DNA of 62,814 nucleotides from a virus, in IMG/VR virus record IMGVR_UViG_3300042543_000362, positions 1-62,814 of that record, one strand, 5' to 3'. A program made the position numbers and the translations under genes. How positions within the stretch are numbered: position 1 is the stretch's first letter; every line of letters starts with the position of its first letter. The notes under the pieces were generated by a model. That model saw only the letters and a program-made list of their open reading frames with translations. It made no database searches and was not told where the DNA came from. This document shows, one piece after another, positions 1 to 7,130 of this stretch.

Positions 1-1
1 C

Positions 2-400
2 CGGTTTGGCTCCAATGGCTACAACTCCGTCAAGACCCGTGGCGTGCTGCTGGGCAATGAGGGCCTGGTAGATCAGGAGCGCGGCGCAACAGTGTTTCTT
101 GCCGCTGATTCCAGGTTGGGCAGCGGAGCTCCTGACAACACCGCATTAAGTATCTTCAAGGTGGCAGGACTGGCAATCAATCAGACCACGCAGATCCTGC
201 CTAAGTACGTCCCTAGCTCTGCCACCTTCGGCGCACCAAACCCGGTCGGCGGCACCGGCAAGGAATACAACCCCGTGATCACCGCCGCCGCTCTGAATCA
301 GGCAAATGGCACGTTCTTCCTGAACATGGCGCTGAGGTCCTACGTGCGGGGGATCAGCCCCGAACATGGCTTCAACATCACCCCTAACGTTGTACTCTGA
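2..400 (+). CDS. C-terminal end of a tail fibre or virion surface protein (5' partial)
   Basis: The frame is open from the left edge to TGA at 398-400, giving about 132 residues with no start. The protein is rich in Gly, Asn, Ser and Thr and contains VFLAADSRLG and a late NMALRSYVRG stretch, which fits a beta-rich fibre end. The gene order (fibre, then small membrane proteins, then endolysin) matches a tail-to-lysis junction. It is probably the missing end of the open fibre frame at the right edge of the window. The two are not in one frame if the ends are simply joined, so a few bases may be missing. The fibre assignment is inference from context and composition. Confidence 0.6.
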   Translation, partial: RFGSNGYNSVKTRGVLLGNEGLVDQERGATVFLAADSRLGSGAPDNTALSIFKVAGLAINQTTQILPKYVPSSATFGAPNPVGGTGKEYNPVITAAALNQANGTFFLNMALRSYVRGISPEHGFNITPNVVL

Positions 401-579
401 TGACTCTCCCATCCGATCCTGGCTACATCCCTGCCACCACTGATGATCGGGTGCTGGCGTGTGAGTTGTATCAGTGGCTGCTTAGCATGAACACAGACCC
501 CTACGCATCGCACAGCTACGACCCTGGGCTGATCAAGGCGATAGAGGAGTGTGCGATGAGCAAGGCCTCCGCAGACTGA
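400..579 (+). CDS. small hypothetical protein (59 aa)
   Basis: The ATG overlaps the stop of the fibre frame (TGATG), which implies translational coupling. The product starts MTLPSDPGYIPATTDD and is acidic and soluble-looking with no membrane segment. A pattern VLACELYQWLLSMN suggests one amphipathic helix. I do not recognise the family. It sits just upstream of small membrane proteins and the endolysin, so it may belong to the lysis operon. Confidence 0.6.
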   Translation: MTLPSDPGYIPATTDDRVLACELYQWLLSMNTDPYASHSYDPGLIKAIEECAMSKASAD

Positions 580-791
580 GGCAGATCCGCTCCGCACCAG
601 TGGGACCCGAGCTCATTCTTACCGCTCTTGGCCTCTGCGGCGCAGGGGTCACAGCTCTCTGGAAGATCGCCAACGGCCTAGGCAGATTTGAGGCCCGCAC
701 CACCACCATCCTTGGGGGGATTCAAGAGATGCTCAGAGACCACGAAGAGCGGATTAGGGACGTGGAGCGGCGGGCGGAGGCGGGGCGATGA
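549..791 (+). CDS. small membrane protein with C-terminal coiled coil
   Basis: A hydrophobic stretch (LILTALGLCGAGVTALWKIA) is followed by a charged amphipathic helix (EMLRDHEERIRDVERRAEAG). The layout is one membrane anchor plus a coiled coil. ATG 549 overlaps the previous gene by 31 nt. GTG 600, with GAGG 12-15 nt upstream, is an equally good start and would give 63 residues. Its stop overlaps the next start (ATGA). With the next two genes it forms a set of small membrane proteins immediately before the endolysin, so a holin or accessory lysis role is plausible but unproven. Confidence 0.65.
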   Translation: MCDEQGLRRLRQIRSAPVGPELILTALGLCGAGVTALWKIANGLGRFEARTTTILGGIQEMLRDHEERIRDVERRAEAGR

Positions 792-1075
792 AACCCGACA
801 TGACCCGCCAAGCACCCGCGTGGCTAGGAGGCGTGACGGCCGGCCTGGCGATCGTCGGCGGCGTTGGTTACATCATTGATTGCCGCGTGGCGGGCGAGGA
901 ATTGGACAGCTGCTGGATGACCGGCCACAGCATGATCGCCCGCGCCTCTGACCTGGCCCTGGGCGCGGCTGCGGGCGGGGTGGTCGGGTACTGGACCAAG
1001 AACCCCGCCCTGCACCGCCGCGAAGACAACGCCCCACCCGGCGCCCGGCGCCTCCCCACTGACCCCGACGCATGA
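788..1075 (+). CDS. putative holin-like membrane protein
   Basis: The 95-residue product has two hydrophobic segments, WLGGVTAGLAIVGGVGYII near residues 12-30 and LALGAAAGGVVGYW near 56-69. They are joined by a short polar loop with two cysteines, and the tail is charged. Two helices, short length and a position directly upstream of an endolysin fit a class II holin. Start and stop both overlap neighbours by ATGA, so translation is probably coupled. The holin call rests on topology and position, not on a family I can name. Confidence 0.6.
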   Translation: MKPDMTRQAPAWLGGVTAGLAIVGGVGYIIDCRVAGEELDSCWMTGHSMIARASDLALGAAAGGVVGYWTKNPALHRREDNAPPGARRLPTDPDA

Positions 1076-1227
1076 GCAAGATCCACCCTACCGCCGATCT
1101 CTTCCTCGGCCTGTTGGCCTGGCTGTTCACCACAGGGTTCACCGAGCTGGTGGTGAAGCCCGCCTGGCGCCGGCTCTACCGCCGCGCTGATCAATCCCTT
1201 TCCGACCGCTTGCCTGATCTGAAATGA
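1072..1227 (+). CDS. small single-pass membrane protein
   Basis: The 51-residue product begins MSKIHPTADLFLGLLAWLFT. It has one likely membrane helix (residues 8-24) and a basic tail (KPAWRRLYRRADQ). ATG overlaps the upstream stop (ATGA) and its own stop overlaps the endolysin start (ATGA), so it sits in the lysis operon. It could be a second holin, an antiholin or a spanin-like helper; the sequence does not decide between these. Confidence 0.6.
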   Translation: MSKIHPTADLFLGLLAWLFTTGFTELVVKPAWRRLYRRADQSLSDRLPDLK

Positions 1228-2504
1228 CTTTCGCCACCTTTCGCGCCGCTTTTGAGCACGCCATCCGCCAAGGCCATTTGACGCCGCATCAGCTGGCCGC
1301 ATTGGAAGCGCACTGGGAACGGCAGACTGATAAGCAAAAGCAGGAGTTTACTGAAGACTGGCGGGCACAGGGGAGCCCTGCAGCGCCGGCTCCGGTGGCT
1401 GAGCTGGTGACGATGGCTCAGGCCACGGCGGTGTTCACCAGGTCGCCCAGCGCGTCGCAGCTGGCGGACCTGAACTCCTGCCTGCGGAGATTCGCGATCA
1501 ACACCCCGGCGAGGATCCGGCACTTCCTGGCCCAGGTCGGTCATGAATCCGGCGGCCTGCGGTGGATGCTGGAGCTCGCCAGCGGCGACGCCTACGAAGG
1601 CCGGCAGGACCTGGGCAACACCCGCACCGGTGACGGTCGCCGGTTCAAGGGCGCCGGGGCGATCCAGCTCACCGGCAGATACAACTACCAGCGCTTCGCC
1701 GACTACATCAAAGACCCCGACGTGATGGACGGGGCGGCCTACGTGTCGATCCGGTATCCGTTCACCTCCGCCGGATTCTGGTGGCACCTGAACGCGATCA
1801 ATGCGTTCGTGGATCAGGGCGCCAGCTGCCGGCAGGTGTCGGCGAAGGTCAACGGCCGCGACCCCGCCAACGGCTTGGCGGATCGGGAGGCCTACTTCGC
1901 CCGGGCAGTGGCGGCGATCTCGCTGGCTGGGCGGCCGGCGGTGCAGCTGCAGCAGCAGGGCGGCCACGGCAACCCGCTGCAGGTGCCCTGGTACGCGCAG
2001 ATGGACAGCGCCGACCGGGCCCAGGCGGCGCGGATGTGTTTCAGCTCCAGCTGCGCCATGCTGCTGCAGTACCTCAAGCCCGAGACCCTCGCCGGCCCGA
2101 ACGGCGACGATCAGTATCTGAAGCGGGTCCAGCAGTACGGCGACACCACCGACCCCACCGCGCAGATTCGGGCGCTGTCGAGCTTCGGGATCCGGGCGAA
2201 GTTCACCAAGGTGGCCGGGTTCGCCGACCTGGAGCAGCAGATCAACTGCGGCGTGCCCGTGCCGGTCGGGTTCCTGCATCGAGGCCCGGTGTCGGCACCC
2301 TCCGGCGGCGGCCATTGGCTAATCGTGGTGGGCTACACGAGGGATCACCTAATCGTGCATGATCCGTTCGGTGAGGCTGATCTGGTGAGCGGCGCCACCC
2401 TGGGCGGCGTGGCGCGGTTTATGAAGTACAGCCGGCGAAACTTCGGCCCACGGTGGATGGTGGAAGGCGCGAACACGGGATGGGCAGTCATCGCTGAGCG
2501 CTGA
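1224..2504 (+). CDS. two-domain endolysin: GH19-like lysozyme/chitinase plus C39-like peptidase
   Basis: This 426-residue protein should degrade peptidoglycan at lysis. Residues about 65-230 look like a glycoside hydrolase family 19 domain: FLAQVGHESGG places the likely acid at E108, and FKGAGAIQLTGRYNY is the usual substrate-cleft motif. Residues about 250-400 look like a C39-type cysteine peptidase: VPWYAQMDS, a Cys at 277 in SSSCAM, His364 in GGHWLIVVGY and Asp380 in HDPFGE give a complete triad. Residues 1-60 form a charged helical region. The gene overlaps the small membrane gene upstream and the HNH gene downstream. I see no signal peptide, so export would need the holin. The glycosidase-peptidase fusion cuts two bond types. 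Confidence 0.85.
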   Translation: MTFATFRAAFEHAIRQGHLTPHQLAALEAHWERQTDKQKQEFTEDWRAQGSPAAPAPVAELVTMAQATAVFTRSPSASQLADLNSCLRRFAINTPARIRHFLAQVGHESGGLRWMLELASGDAYEGRQDLGNTRTGDGRRFKGAGAIQLTGRYNYQRFADYIKDPDVMDGAAYVSIRYPFTSAGFWWHLNAINAFVDQGASCRQVSAKVNGRDPANGLADREAYFARAVAAISLAGRPAVQLQQQGGHGNPLQVPWYAQMDSADRAQAARMCFSSSCAMLLQYLKPETLAGPNGDDQYLKRVQQYGDTTDPTAQIRALSSFGIRAKFTKVAGFADLEQQINCGVPVPVGFLHRGPVSAPSGGGHWLIVVGYTRDHLIVHDPFGEADLVSGATLGGVARFMKYSRRNFGPRWMVEGANTGWAVIAER

Positions 2505-2848
2505 TGCCCTTCGATCACCTGATCGACGAAACCCAACTCCAGCCCAAGAAAATCACCAAGGCCCGATTCAGGCGGCGAATCTTCGCCGAGTGGAACCACG
2601 CCTGCGCGTACTGCACCGACCCGGCGGACACCCTTGACCACGTACTGGCCCGCTCCTGTGGTGGGCTGACGGTGGCTAAAAACCTGGTGCCGGCCTGCCG
2701 CCGGTGCAACGGGGCGAAATCCTCGACGGACTGGCGGGAGTGGTTCGAGGCCCAAGACTGGCACTGCCAAGAGCGGGAGGACAGAATTGATGGATGGCTA
2801 GGAGGTGGTGTGCACACTGAAGGCATAGCCCAGGCTCCCCCGTCGTGA
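2504..2848 (+). CDS. HNH endonuclease
   Basis: The 114-residue protein has the treble-clef HNH core: C34-A-Y-C37, D45-H46 in TLDHVLARSCGG, N60 in AKNLVP, then C65-R-R-C68-N69 and K72. These would bind a structural zinc and one catalytic metal for DNA nicking. ATG overlaps the endolysin stop (TGATG). It is short and lacks an extra DNA-binding domain, so it could be a packaging-associated nuclease or a homing-type nuclease. The terminase genes are 32 kb away, so a packaging link is weak unless the genome is circular. Confidence 0.8.
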   Translation: MPFDHLIDETQLQPKKITKARFRRRIFAEWNHACAYCTDPADTLDHVLARSCGGLTVAKNLVPACRRCNGAKSSTDWREWFEAQDWHCQEREDRIDGWLGGGVHTEGIAQAPPS

Positions 2849-2863
2849 TAGCTATCTGAAGCA

Positions 2864-4015
2864 ATGACGACCGAACGCACCTATCAATGTCGCCGGTCAA
2901 AGGCTTGCAAGGCGTGGATTCCTGAATCGTCGGTTGAGTGGGTTGAACAGTCGAGCCAGCGGCGCCCTTTATGCAAGCCAGGGTACTGTCCGAGCGGCAA
3001 GCGAAACGACACGGCAGAGGAGCTGCTGGAGCTGCAGCTGGAGGCGCGCCGGCTGCGGGCAGAGACGCGGGATGCCAAGGCCAGCGCAGAGAGGGCCCTG
3101 GCCAAATTGGAGGCGGTGCAGGATGCGCTGACCGTAGCGCTTGAGATCAGGGACATTTTTGATCAGGGCGTTATCACCCCGCCAGAGGATCCGCAGAAGG
3201 ATGAGGCGGTGCCGATCCTGCTGCTGTCTGATCTGCACTGCGGGCAGATCGTCAAACCGTCATCCGTCAACGGGCTCAATGAGTTCAACCCCGAGATATT
3301 CGACGACCGGCTAGATGCTGTGTTCCGCAATGCGCTGAAGGTGATCAACGGGCAGCGGAGCACAGCAACAATCCGCGAGGCGGTGGTGTGGCTAGGTGGC
3401 GACCTGATCGAAGGGGAGCTGCACGGTGATGCGGTGCAGAATCAGACGCTGACCACGACTCAGCAGATCGTCAGGTGTGAACGGGCGATCGTGCGGGGGC
3501 TGGACTACCTGCTGCAGCATTCCGACCTGGAGAGGATCCTGATCCCCTGCAACGTGGGCAACCACGGGCGAAACACCAAGAAGCAGCAGAGCAACGCAAC
3601 AGAGAACAGCTACGAACACCTGGCGTACTGCTCAATGCGCCGGCACTACCGGGATGAGTCGCGGCTGGAGTGGTTCATCGCTGATGCTGACTGCCTCTAC
3701 CTGGATGTGTACGGCAAGCGATTGCGGTTCATGCACGGTGATCGGGTGCGTTATATAGGTGGCGCTGCGGGCCCAATGTGGAACGTGGACAAATATGTAA
3801 AGGATCTTGACCAAACGCTAGCGGCACACCATACTTTCCATGGCCATTTTCATACGCTTAGCTTCGGATCAAGGGCCACAGGTAATGGCAGCCTGCCAGG
3901 ATGCGCACCCTACGGCCTGCAAAGCGGCTACCGGATCGAGCGCCCACAGCAGGGGATGCGATTCCTGCACAGCCACAAGGGATTTGCCGGATCGTTCCCG
4001 ATCTTCACCGAGTGA
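2864..4015 (+). CDS. calcineurin-like metallophosphoesterase
   Basis: The 383-residue protein has the full metallophosphoesterase motif series: SDLHCG (D123, H125), GGD (D180), GNHGR (N233, H234), MHGD (H291) and the closing HGHFH (H326, H328, H330). These bind two metals and act on phosphodiesters. An N-terminal Cys-rich patch (C9, C15, C37, C42) may bind zinc, and residues about 50-95 form a coiled coil. Phage members of this family are often called SbcD-like exonucleases, but the substrate cannot be read here. It stands alone, 15 nt after the HNH gene. Confidence 0.85.
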   Translation: MTTERTYQCRRSKACKAWIPESSVEWVEQSSQRRPLCKPGYCPSGKRNDTAEELLELQLEARRLRAETRDAKASAERALAKLEAVQDALTVALEIRDIFDQGVITPPEDPQKDEAVPILLLSDLHCGQIVKPSSVNGLNEFNPEIFDDRLDAVFRNALKVINGQRSTATIREAVVWLGGDLIEGELHGDAVQNQTLTTTQQIVRCERAIVRGLDYLLQHSDLERILIPCNVGNHGRNTKKQQSNATENSYEHLAYCSMRRHYRDESRLEWFIADADCLYLDVYGKRLRFMHGDRVRYIGGAAGPMWNVDKYVKDLDQTLAAHHTFHGHFHTLSFGSRATGNGSLPGCAPYGLQSGYRIERPQQGMRFLHSHKGFAGSFPIFTE

Positions 4016-4019
4016 CCGC

Positions 4020-4208
4020 CTAGGGCGTCGAGATCCCCCGGCTGGCGAGCATCATTCTGAGCACCGCGATAGCCCGCTCCCCTGAGTAGCACCTGACCCG
4101 CTTGCCCATCCCCACCACGACCCAACAGACGCCGCCGTTGGTATCGGTTCCTACTGTGATATGGGGCCGATCGTCGCCAGACTGGGGGATCACTGCAGCG
4201 GCTGTCAT
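4020..4208 (-). CDS. small hypothetical protein (62 aa, leftward)
   Basis: The product starts MTAAAVIPQSGDD and continues with a beta-hairpin-like VCWVVVGMGKRVRCYSG and a helix AIAVLRMMLASRG, which reads like a small alpha-beta domain. Its stop lies 4 nt beyond the metallophosphoesterase stop, so the two genes converge. The rightward frame over the same bases is low-complexity, which favours this strand. I recognise no family, and existence is only moderately supported. Confidence 0.45.
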   Translation of the reverse strand: MTAAAVIPQSGDDRPHITVGTDTNGGVCWVVVGMGKRVRCYSGERAIAVLRMMLASRGISTP

Positions 4209-4248
4209 GCTCGGCCTGAATCTTTGCCTCAGTCTGTCGCGTCAGGCC

Positions 4249-4596
4249 ATGATGGCTGATCACCGGCAGAGGGCCGCCAGGCTCAGCCGGGATGAGCTGT
4301 CGCAGTGGTGCGACGAGCTGATCCAGCGCTGCCACCAGCAAGAGCACCTGATTCTGGAGCTGCAGCGGTGCGCTGCCAACCTGATGGTGCAGAACGCCCT
4401 GGACGGCGCCCCGTCGTTCGGCGCTGTGAGCGATGAGCACCGGCAGATGGCCCGCGAGGTGCTGGGGGCAGGCCCTGAGCGCCCTGAGGGCTGGGTGCGG
4501 CGTGTGATGCGCCCTCACCTGCTGCGGGCCGCCAGGCTGGGCCGCGATGAGCTGGCGCTCAAAGGTGCGCAGCCGCTGGGGAGAGCCGACGGGTGA
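4249..4596 (+). CDS. hypothetical protein with helical coiled region
   Basis: From ATG 4249 (or 4252) the product is about 115 residues. It is strongly helical with Arg, Glu and Cys: LSRDELSQWCDELIQRC, then VLGAGPERPEGWVRRVM. The frame stays open further upstream to 4102, but that extension is low-complexity and overlaps the leftward gene, so I start it after the divergent gap. No family recognised. It is the last gene before an intergenic region carrying a promoter-like module. Confidence 0.55.
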   Translation: MMADHRQRAARLSRDELSQWCDELIQRCHQQEHLILELQRCAANLMVQNALDGAPSFGAVSDEHRQMAREVLGAGPERPEGWVRRVMRPHLLRAARLGRDELALKGAQPLGRADG

Positions 4597-4747
4597 GCAT
4601 CACCAGTGGGCGCGGGAGTTGGGGAGGCGGTTGCCGTAGCGGTGACGTGTCGGCGGGTCAGCTGTTTCGCTGACGGGTTTGGTGGACGTGTTAAGAGGGT
4701 TGGGGTGGTGAGTGGGTGACGGATTGTGAACTGACCCCGTAGGTGGT
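4597..4747. other. intergenic stretch, no gene seen
   Basis: About 150 bp of G-rich sequence leads up to the promoter-like module at 4748. It contains TTGTGAACTG near 4727, which recurs near 31523 in front of the equivalent module there. No convincing ORF or RNA gene is visible. Confidence 0.4.
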
Positions 4748-4882
4748 TGCCAGTGTGTGCCCCACGGGTTACAGTGATGGCATCGGGAGGGAAACCTCTT
4801 CCGGGGCTCCGGCCCCTGGCCCACGGGGAGCCTGCCAGATCGTCGGCATTCCCCGCACCCACTCCACCGCCACTCGCCAGCT
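4748..4882 (+). promoter_or_regulatory. promoter-hairpin-leader module 1
   Basis: TGCCAG at 4748-4753, a 16-bp spacer and TACAGT at 4770-4775 match the recurring promoter pattern of this window. Downstream lies a GGGGC/GCCCC hairpin (4803-4816). CACTCGCCA at 4871-4879 ends 3 nt before ATG 4883. The stretch from about 4757 to 4782 is nearly identical to that of the module at 6460. No Shine-Dalgarno sequence is obvious between the leader word and the ATG. Confidence 0.55.
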
Positions 4883-5053
4883 ATGACCACTATTCGCTAC
4901 ATCCGAGCCATTGGCACCGTGATCAGTCGCCGCCTTTGGGCAACGTGCAAGTTCGGCAGCCTGGAAACCCTTAAAGGCATTTGGGCCGATTACACATCCG
5001 GCAAAATTGATTCTGCTGAGTATCACCAGCTGGCCGCCGATTTACTCGCCTAA
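4883..5053 (+). CDS. small hypothetical protein (56 aa)
   Basis: The product starts MTTIRYIRAIGTVISRRLWA and ends YHQLAADLLA. A helical pattern with GKIDSAEYHQLAADLL resembles a short regulatory or adaptor domain, but I recognise no family. The start is fixed by the CACTCGCCA leader 3 nt upstream. It is the first gene of a series of tiny genes with hairpin leaders. Confidence 0.6.
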   Translation: MTTIRYIRAIGTVISRRLWATCKFGSLETLKGIWADYTSGKIDSAEYHQLAADLLA

Positions 5054-5110
5054 CCCACCCCACGGCCCGCCGGAGCCCATCCGGTAACCCATCCCACTAA
5101 ATTCAAACCA
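5054..5110 (+). promoter_or_regulatory. intergenic leader with CCGGA/TCCGG hairpin
   Basis: Between two small genes lies CCGGA (5070-5074), a 5-nt loop and TCCGG (5080-5084), preceded by CCCACGGCC. Almost the same sequence occurs at 5366-5393. It could protect or pause the transcript between genes. It lacks a T-run, so it is not a normal terminator. Confidence 0.4.
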
Positions 5111-5365
5111 ATGGACACTCCCAGAAACATGCAATCCGAAACTGACACATGCTTGTGGACATTAGAAAATAACCTAGCGACCTACAAACATTGGCACGGT
5201 AAGACTGTCCGTTACGACCGACCCAGCCTGGAAGTGGCCATCCAAAACGTAAAAAACAATCAAAACGCCTACGCAACTTATGAAGCATATCAACGCGATT
5301 TGTTTCATTTTGAGCGCGGCCTAGGCCTTTTTAAGGCCGCCGAAGCTGCGCATCAAGCCGCCTGA
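5111..5365 (+). CDS. small hypothetical protein (84 aa)
   Basis: The product starts MDTPRNMQSETDTCLWTLEN and is Asn-, Tyr- and Ala-rich and largely helical (NVKNNQNAYATYEAYQRDLF). GC is lower than in its neighbours. No family recognised. It lies between two near-identical hairpin leaders, which suggests a cassette-style insertion. Confidence 0.6.
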   Translation: MDTPRNMQSETDTCLWTLENNLATYKHWHGKTVRYDRPSLEVAIQNVKNNQNAYATYEAYQRDLFHFERGLGLFKAAEAAHQAA

Positions 5366-5417
5366 CCCCACGGCCCGCCGGAGCCTATCCGGCAGTCATT
5401 CACTCGCCACCACAACC
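5366..5417 (+). promoter_or_regulatory. hairpin plus CACTCGCCA leader
   Basis: GCCGGA (5377-5382) and TCCGGC (5388-5393) form a 6-bp stem with a 5-nt loop. CACTCGCCA follows at 5401-5409, and ATG is at 5418. The words GCAGTCATTCACTCGC also occur, with one change, in front of the leftward gene starting at 16099, so the leader is shared by genes on both strands. Confidence 0.45.
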
Positions 5418-5633
5418 ATGACCATCCCCACCCGCGCCGAGCTCCGCGCAGCGTTTGCTGATGCGATGGAGCGTGCCGGCTATGGCCTGATCCTGCCATC
5501 GCATGCCCTCGCCATCCGCGCCGCCGTGGAGGTGGTGCTGGGCGATCCGTCCCGTGACGCCACCCGCCCCACCACGGCCCGCCACCGTGCCCAGCTCCTG
5601 GCGCTGGCCGATGCGATCGAGAGTGGGGACTGA
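5418..5633 (+). CDS. small hypothetical protein (71 aa)
   Basis: The product starts MTIPTRAELRAAFADAMERA. It is helical and Ala/Arg-rich, with RAAVEVVLGDPS and HRAQLLALADAIES. No cysteines or membrane segments. No family recognised. The start is set by the leader immediately upstream. Its length and helix pattern suggest a small bundle-forming early protein. Confidence 0.6.
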   Translation: MTIPTRAELRAAFADAMERAGYGLILPSHALAIRAAVEVVLGDPSRDATRPTTARHRAQLLALADAIESGD

Positions 5634-5648
5634 GCATCACCACCCATC

Positions 5649-5665
5649 CACTCGCTATCACTACC
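5649..5665 (+). promoter_or_regulatory. CACTCGCTA leader element
   Basis: CACTCGCTA at 5649-5657 lies 8 nt before ATG 5666. No promoter-like boxes or strong hairpin precede it, so it probably acts within a longer transcript. Confidence 0.35.
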
Positions 5666-5896
5666 ATGAACGTCCAGCAACTAATTGAAGAACTGCAGAA
5701 GCATCCGCCTGAAATGCGGGTGATTGTCGATGGCTACGAAGGCGGCTACAGCGATTGCAAGCCGCCAGAATCCACCCGGATTCGGCTGAATGTGCATGAA
5801 GAAGATAGGTGGTACTACGGGCGACACGATGACGCAAGCTATCCGCTCGGAGACCAAGCCGGCGCCATCGAAACCGCATTGCGGCTGCCTCGCTAA
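5666..5896 (+). CDS. MNVQQL-family small protein, copy 1 (76 aa)
   Basis: The product starts MNVQQLIEELQKHPPEMRVI and is clearly paralogous to the protein at 31074-31304, which starts MNVQQLIKELQKYPPDMRVI. The family carries an LxxLQKxPPxMRVxxxGYE core that I recall from many phage and bacterial proteins of unknown role. The rest is an acidic beta-rich domain. Its stop overlaps the next start (TAATG), and the same gene pair is repeated near 31.3 kb. Confidence 0.75.
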   Translation: MNVQQLIEELQKHPPEMRVIVDGYEGGYSDCKPPESTRIRLNVHEEDRWYYGRHDDASYPLGDQAGAIETALRLPR

Positions 5897-6126
5897 TGCC
5901 CCTAACCCCCGCCGACAAAACCGCCCGCCATCGCCTCCGCCTGGCGGGCGACATCCCCCAGCTGCCCACCTGCCCCCAGTGCGGCCGCACCGTGATCAGC
6001 GACCGCACGGCGCCCCTGTGCTCCCGGTGCTGGAAACGATCGCCAGCTGCCAGGGAGTGGAACCGGGAGAGGGTGGTGAGGCAGCGCCAGAAATCACGCA
6101 CGCCATCATCAGGAGATCAGGGATGA
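5896..6126 (+). CDS. small zinc-ribbon protein, copy 1
   Basis: The 76-residue basic protein has CPQCG and, about 15 residues later, CSRCW, a probable zinc ribbon, flanked by Arg-rich helices. It pairs with the MNVQQL gene through TAATG overlap. The pair matches 31304-31528, where the knuckles read CTTCG and CASCW. A nucleic-acid-binding role is likely from charge and zinc motif, but the target is unknown. Confidence 0.7.
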   Translation: MPLTPADKTARHRLRLAGDIPQLPTCPQCGRTVISDRTAPLCSRCWKRSPAAREWNRERVVRQRQKSRTPSSGDQG

Positions 6127-6431
6127 GCAGCCACACCGCATTCAGAGTGATCACACCTCAGCGCCACACGCCTGGCTGGTTCCGCCGCTGGCTGCTGGCT
6201 CCACCTCCTGGCCCCACCATCGGCCGCAAGCGCCGCGCACGCAGGGCCAGGGGGCGGCGGAACGAGGCTAGGCAGGCACTGGGCCATGGCCACTGGTCCC
6301 GCGTGCCGCTCGACCCCAGCCGCCCGAGTCTGCTGGAGATGGGTGCCGCAAGGGGACACGTGATTGCTAAAACAAGCATTTTCAGCGTCAACCACTCACT
6401 GGGCGAGCCGTGGGAGGGCGCCGATTCGTGA
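6123..6431 (+). CDS. hypothetical basic protein (102 aa)
   Basis: ATG 6123 overlaps the zinc-ribbon stop (ATGA). The product is very basic, with GRKRRARRARGRR near residue 40, then a C-terminal stretch ending SLGEPWEGADS. The frame is open further upstream, but overlap coupling supports this start. No family recognised. It has no counterpart at the 31-kb copy of the cassette. Confidence 0.5.
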   Translation: MSSHTAFRVITPQRHTPGWFRRWLLAPPPGPTIGRKRRARRARGRRNEARQALGHGHWSRVPLDPSRPSLLEMGAARGHVIAKTSIFSVNHSLGEPWEGADS

Positions 6432-6459
6432 CGATCTGTAAACCGTCCGCCCTGGTGGT

Positions 6460-6529
6460 CGCCAGGGTGTGCCCCACGGGTTACAGTATGGGCATCGGAG
6501 GGGAACACCTCCACCGCCACTCGCCAGCC
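6460..6529 (+). promoter_or_regulatory. promoter-hairpin-leader module 2
   Basis: CGCCAG (6460-6465), 16 bp, TACAGT (6482-6487). A GGAGG/CCTCC hairpin follows at 6497-6512, then CACTCGCCA at 6518-6526, 3 nt before ATG 6530. Transcription from TACAGT would start around 6493 and put the hairpin at the very 5' end of the message. Confidence 0.6.
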
Positions 6530-6787
6530 ATGACCGCTCTGATCCCCGCCGCCAACTTCACCGCCCGCAAGCTGGCTGATTTCCGCGTTGATGTTCAGCC
6601 GGGCCAGTACATGCTCTGCAATGGCTGGGGTATCTGGGACGCCGCCGCCGCCGCATGGGTCGCCGGCCCGCGCGATGCTGAGGGCGTGACGGTGCTGGCG
6701 CCTTGGGCCTTCAAGACTCGCAAGGTGGCTCAGCTGGCCGCACGTGATGGCCTCATCTTCAGCCCCGGCTATCAAACCGTGGCCTGA
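6530..6787 (+). CDS. hypothetical protein (85 aa)
   Basis: The product starts MTALIPAANFTARKLADFRV and contains GWGIWDAAAAAW and ARDGLIFSPGY. It reads like a compact mixed alpha-beta domain without cysteine clusters or membrane helices. No family recognised. The start follows the complete promoter-leader module, so it is likely the first gene of its own transcript. Confidence 0.65.
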   Translation: MTALIPAANFTARKLADFRVDVQPGQYMLCNGWGIWDAAAAAWVAGPRDAEGVTVLAPWAFKTRKVAQLAARDGLIFSPGYQTVA

Positions 6788-6851
6788 TCCCACCCCACGG
6801 CCCCAGCGCCGGGCTTCCTATCACCCACCTCACCGCTTCGCCAGCGCCGCC

Positions 6852-7130
6852 ATGAACAACACCCAGCTCAAAAACCAGTTATTCCCCGAGCACCTCACTG
6901 GTGATCGCCCTGTTTTTACATGGCAAAAGACCGCCAACATTGGCGACGATCATGTGATCTGGTGGCTTTATTACGGATACGCAGATGGAGGGGGCACGCT
7001 TTGCTGCAGATTCTTTCATCCGCGCTCTGCGCCTCTTACTGGAAAAAGAAGAAAGGTCGTAGCGTTTCACTTGCGCGAACTAAAAGCGCAAGTTCGCAGG
7101 GATTGGCGCGCTCGCTTTCCCGCTTATTGA
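6852..7130 (+). CDS. hypothetical protein (92 aa), converges on the sigma gene
   Basis: The product starts MNNTQLKNQLFPEHLTGDRP, has a hydrophobic aromatic core (VIWWLYYGYADGGGTLCC), then a basic tail (LRELKAQVRRDWRARFPAY). A leader variant, CTTCGCCAGCGCCGCC, precedes the ATG. The last 95 nt overlap the 3' end of the leftward sigma gene. No family recognised. Confidence 0.6.
   Translation: MNNTQLKNQLFPEHLTGDRPVFTWQKTANIGDDHVIWWLYYGYADGGGTLCCRFFHPRSAPLTGKRRKVVAFHLRELKAQVRRDWRARFPAY

Noticed and set aside
1191-2315. Long leftward open frame of 374 residues
   Set aside because: It is antisense to the endolysin and has an Arg/Gly/Ala-rich composition with no motif.
4102-4248. Upstream extension of the gene at 4249
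   Set aside because: Low-complexity reading and overlap with a better leftward frame.
6158-6793. Long leftward open frame of 211 residues
   Set aside because: It lies antisense to two coherent rightward genes and a promoter module, and its composition is typical of a shadow frame.
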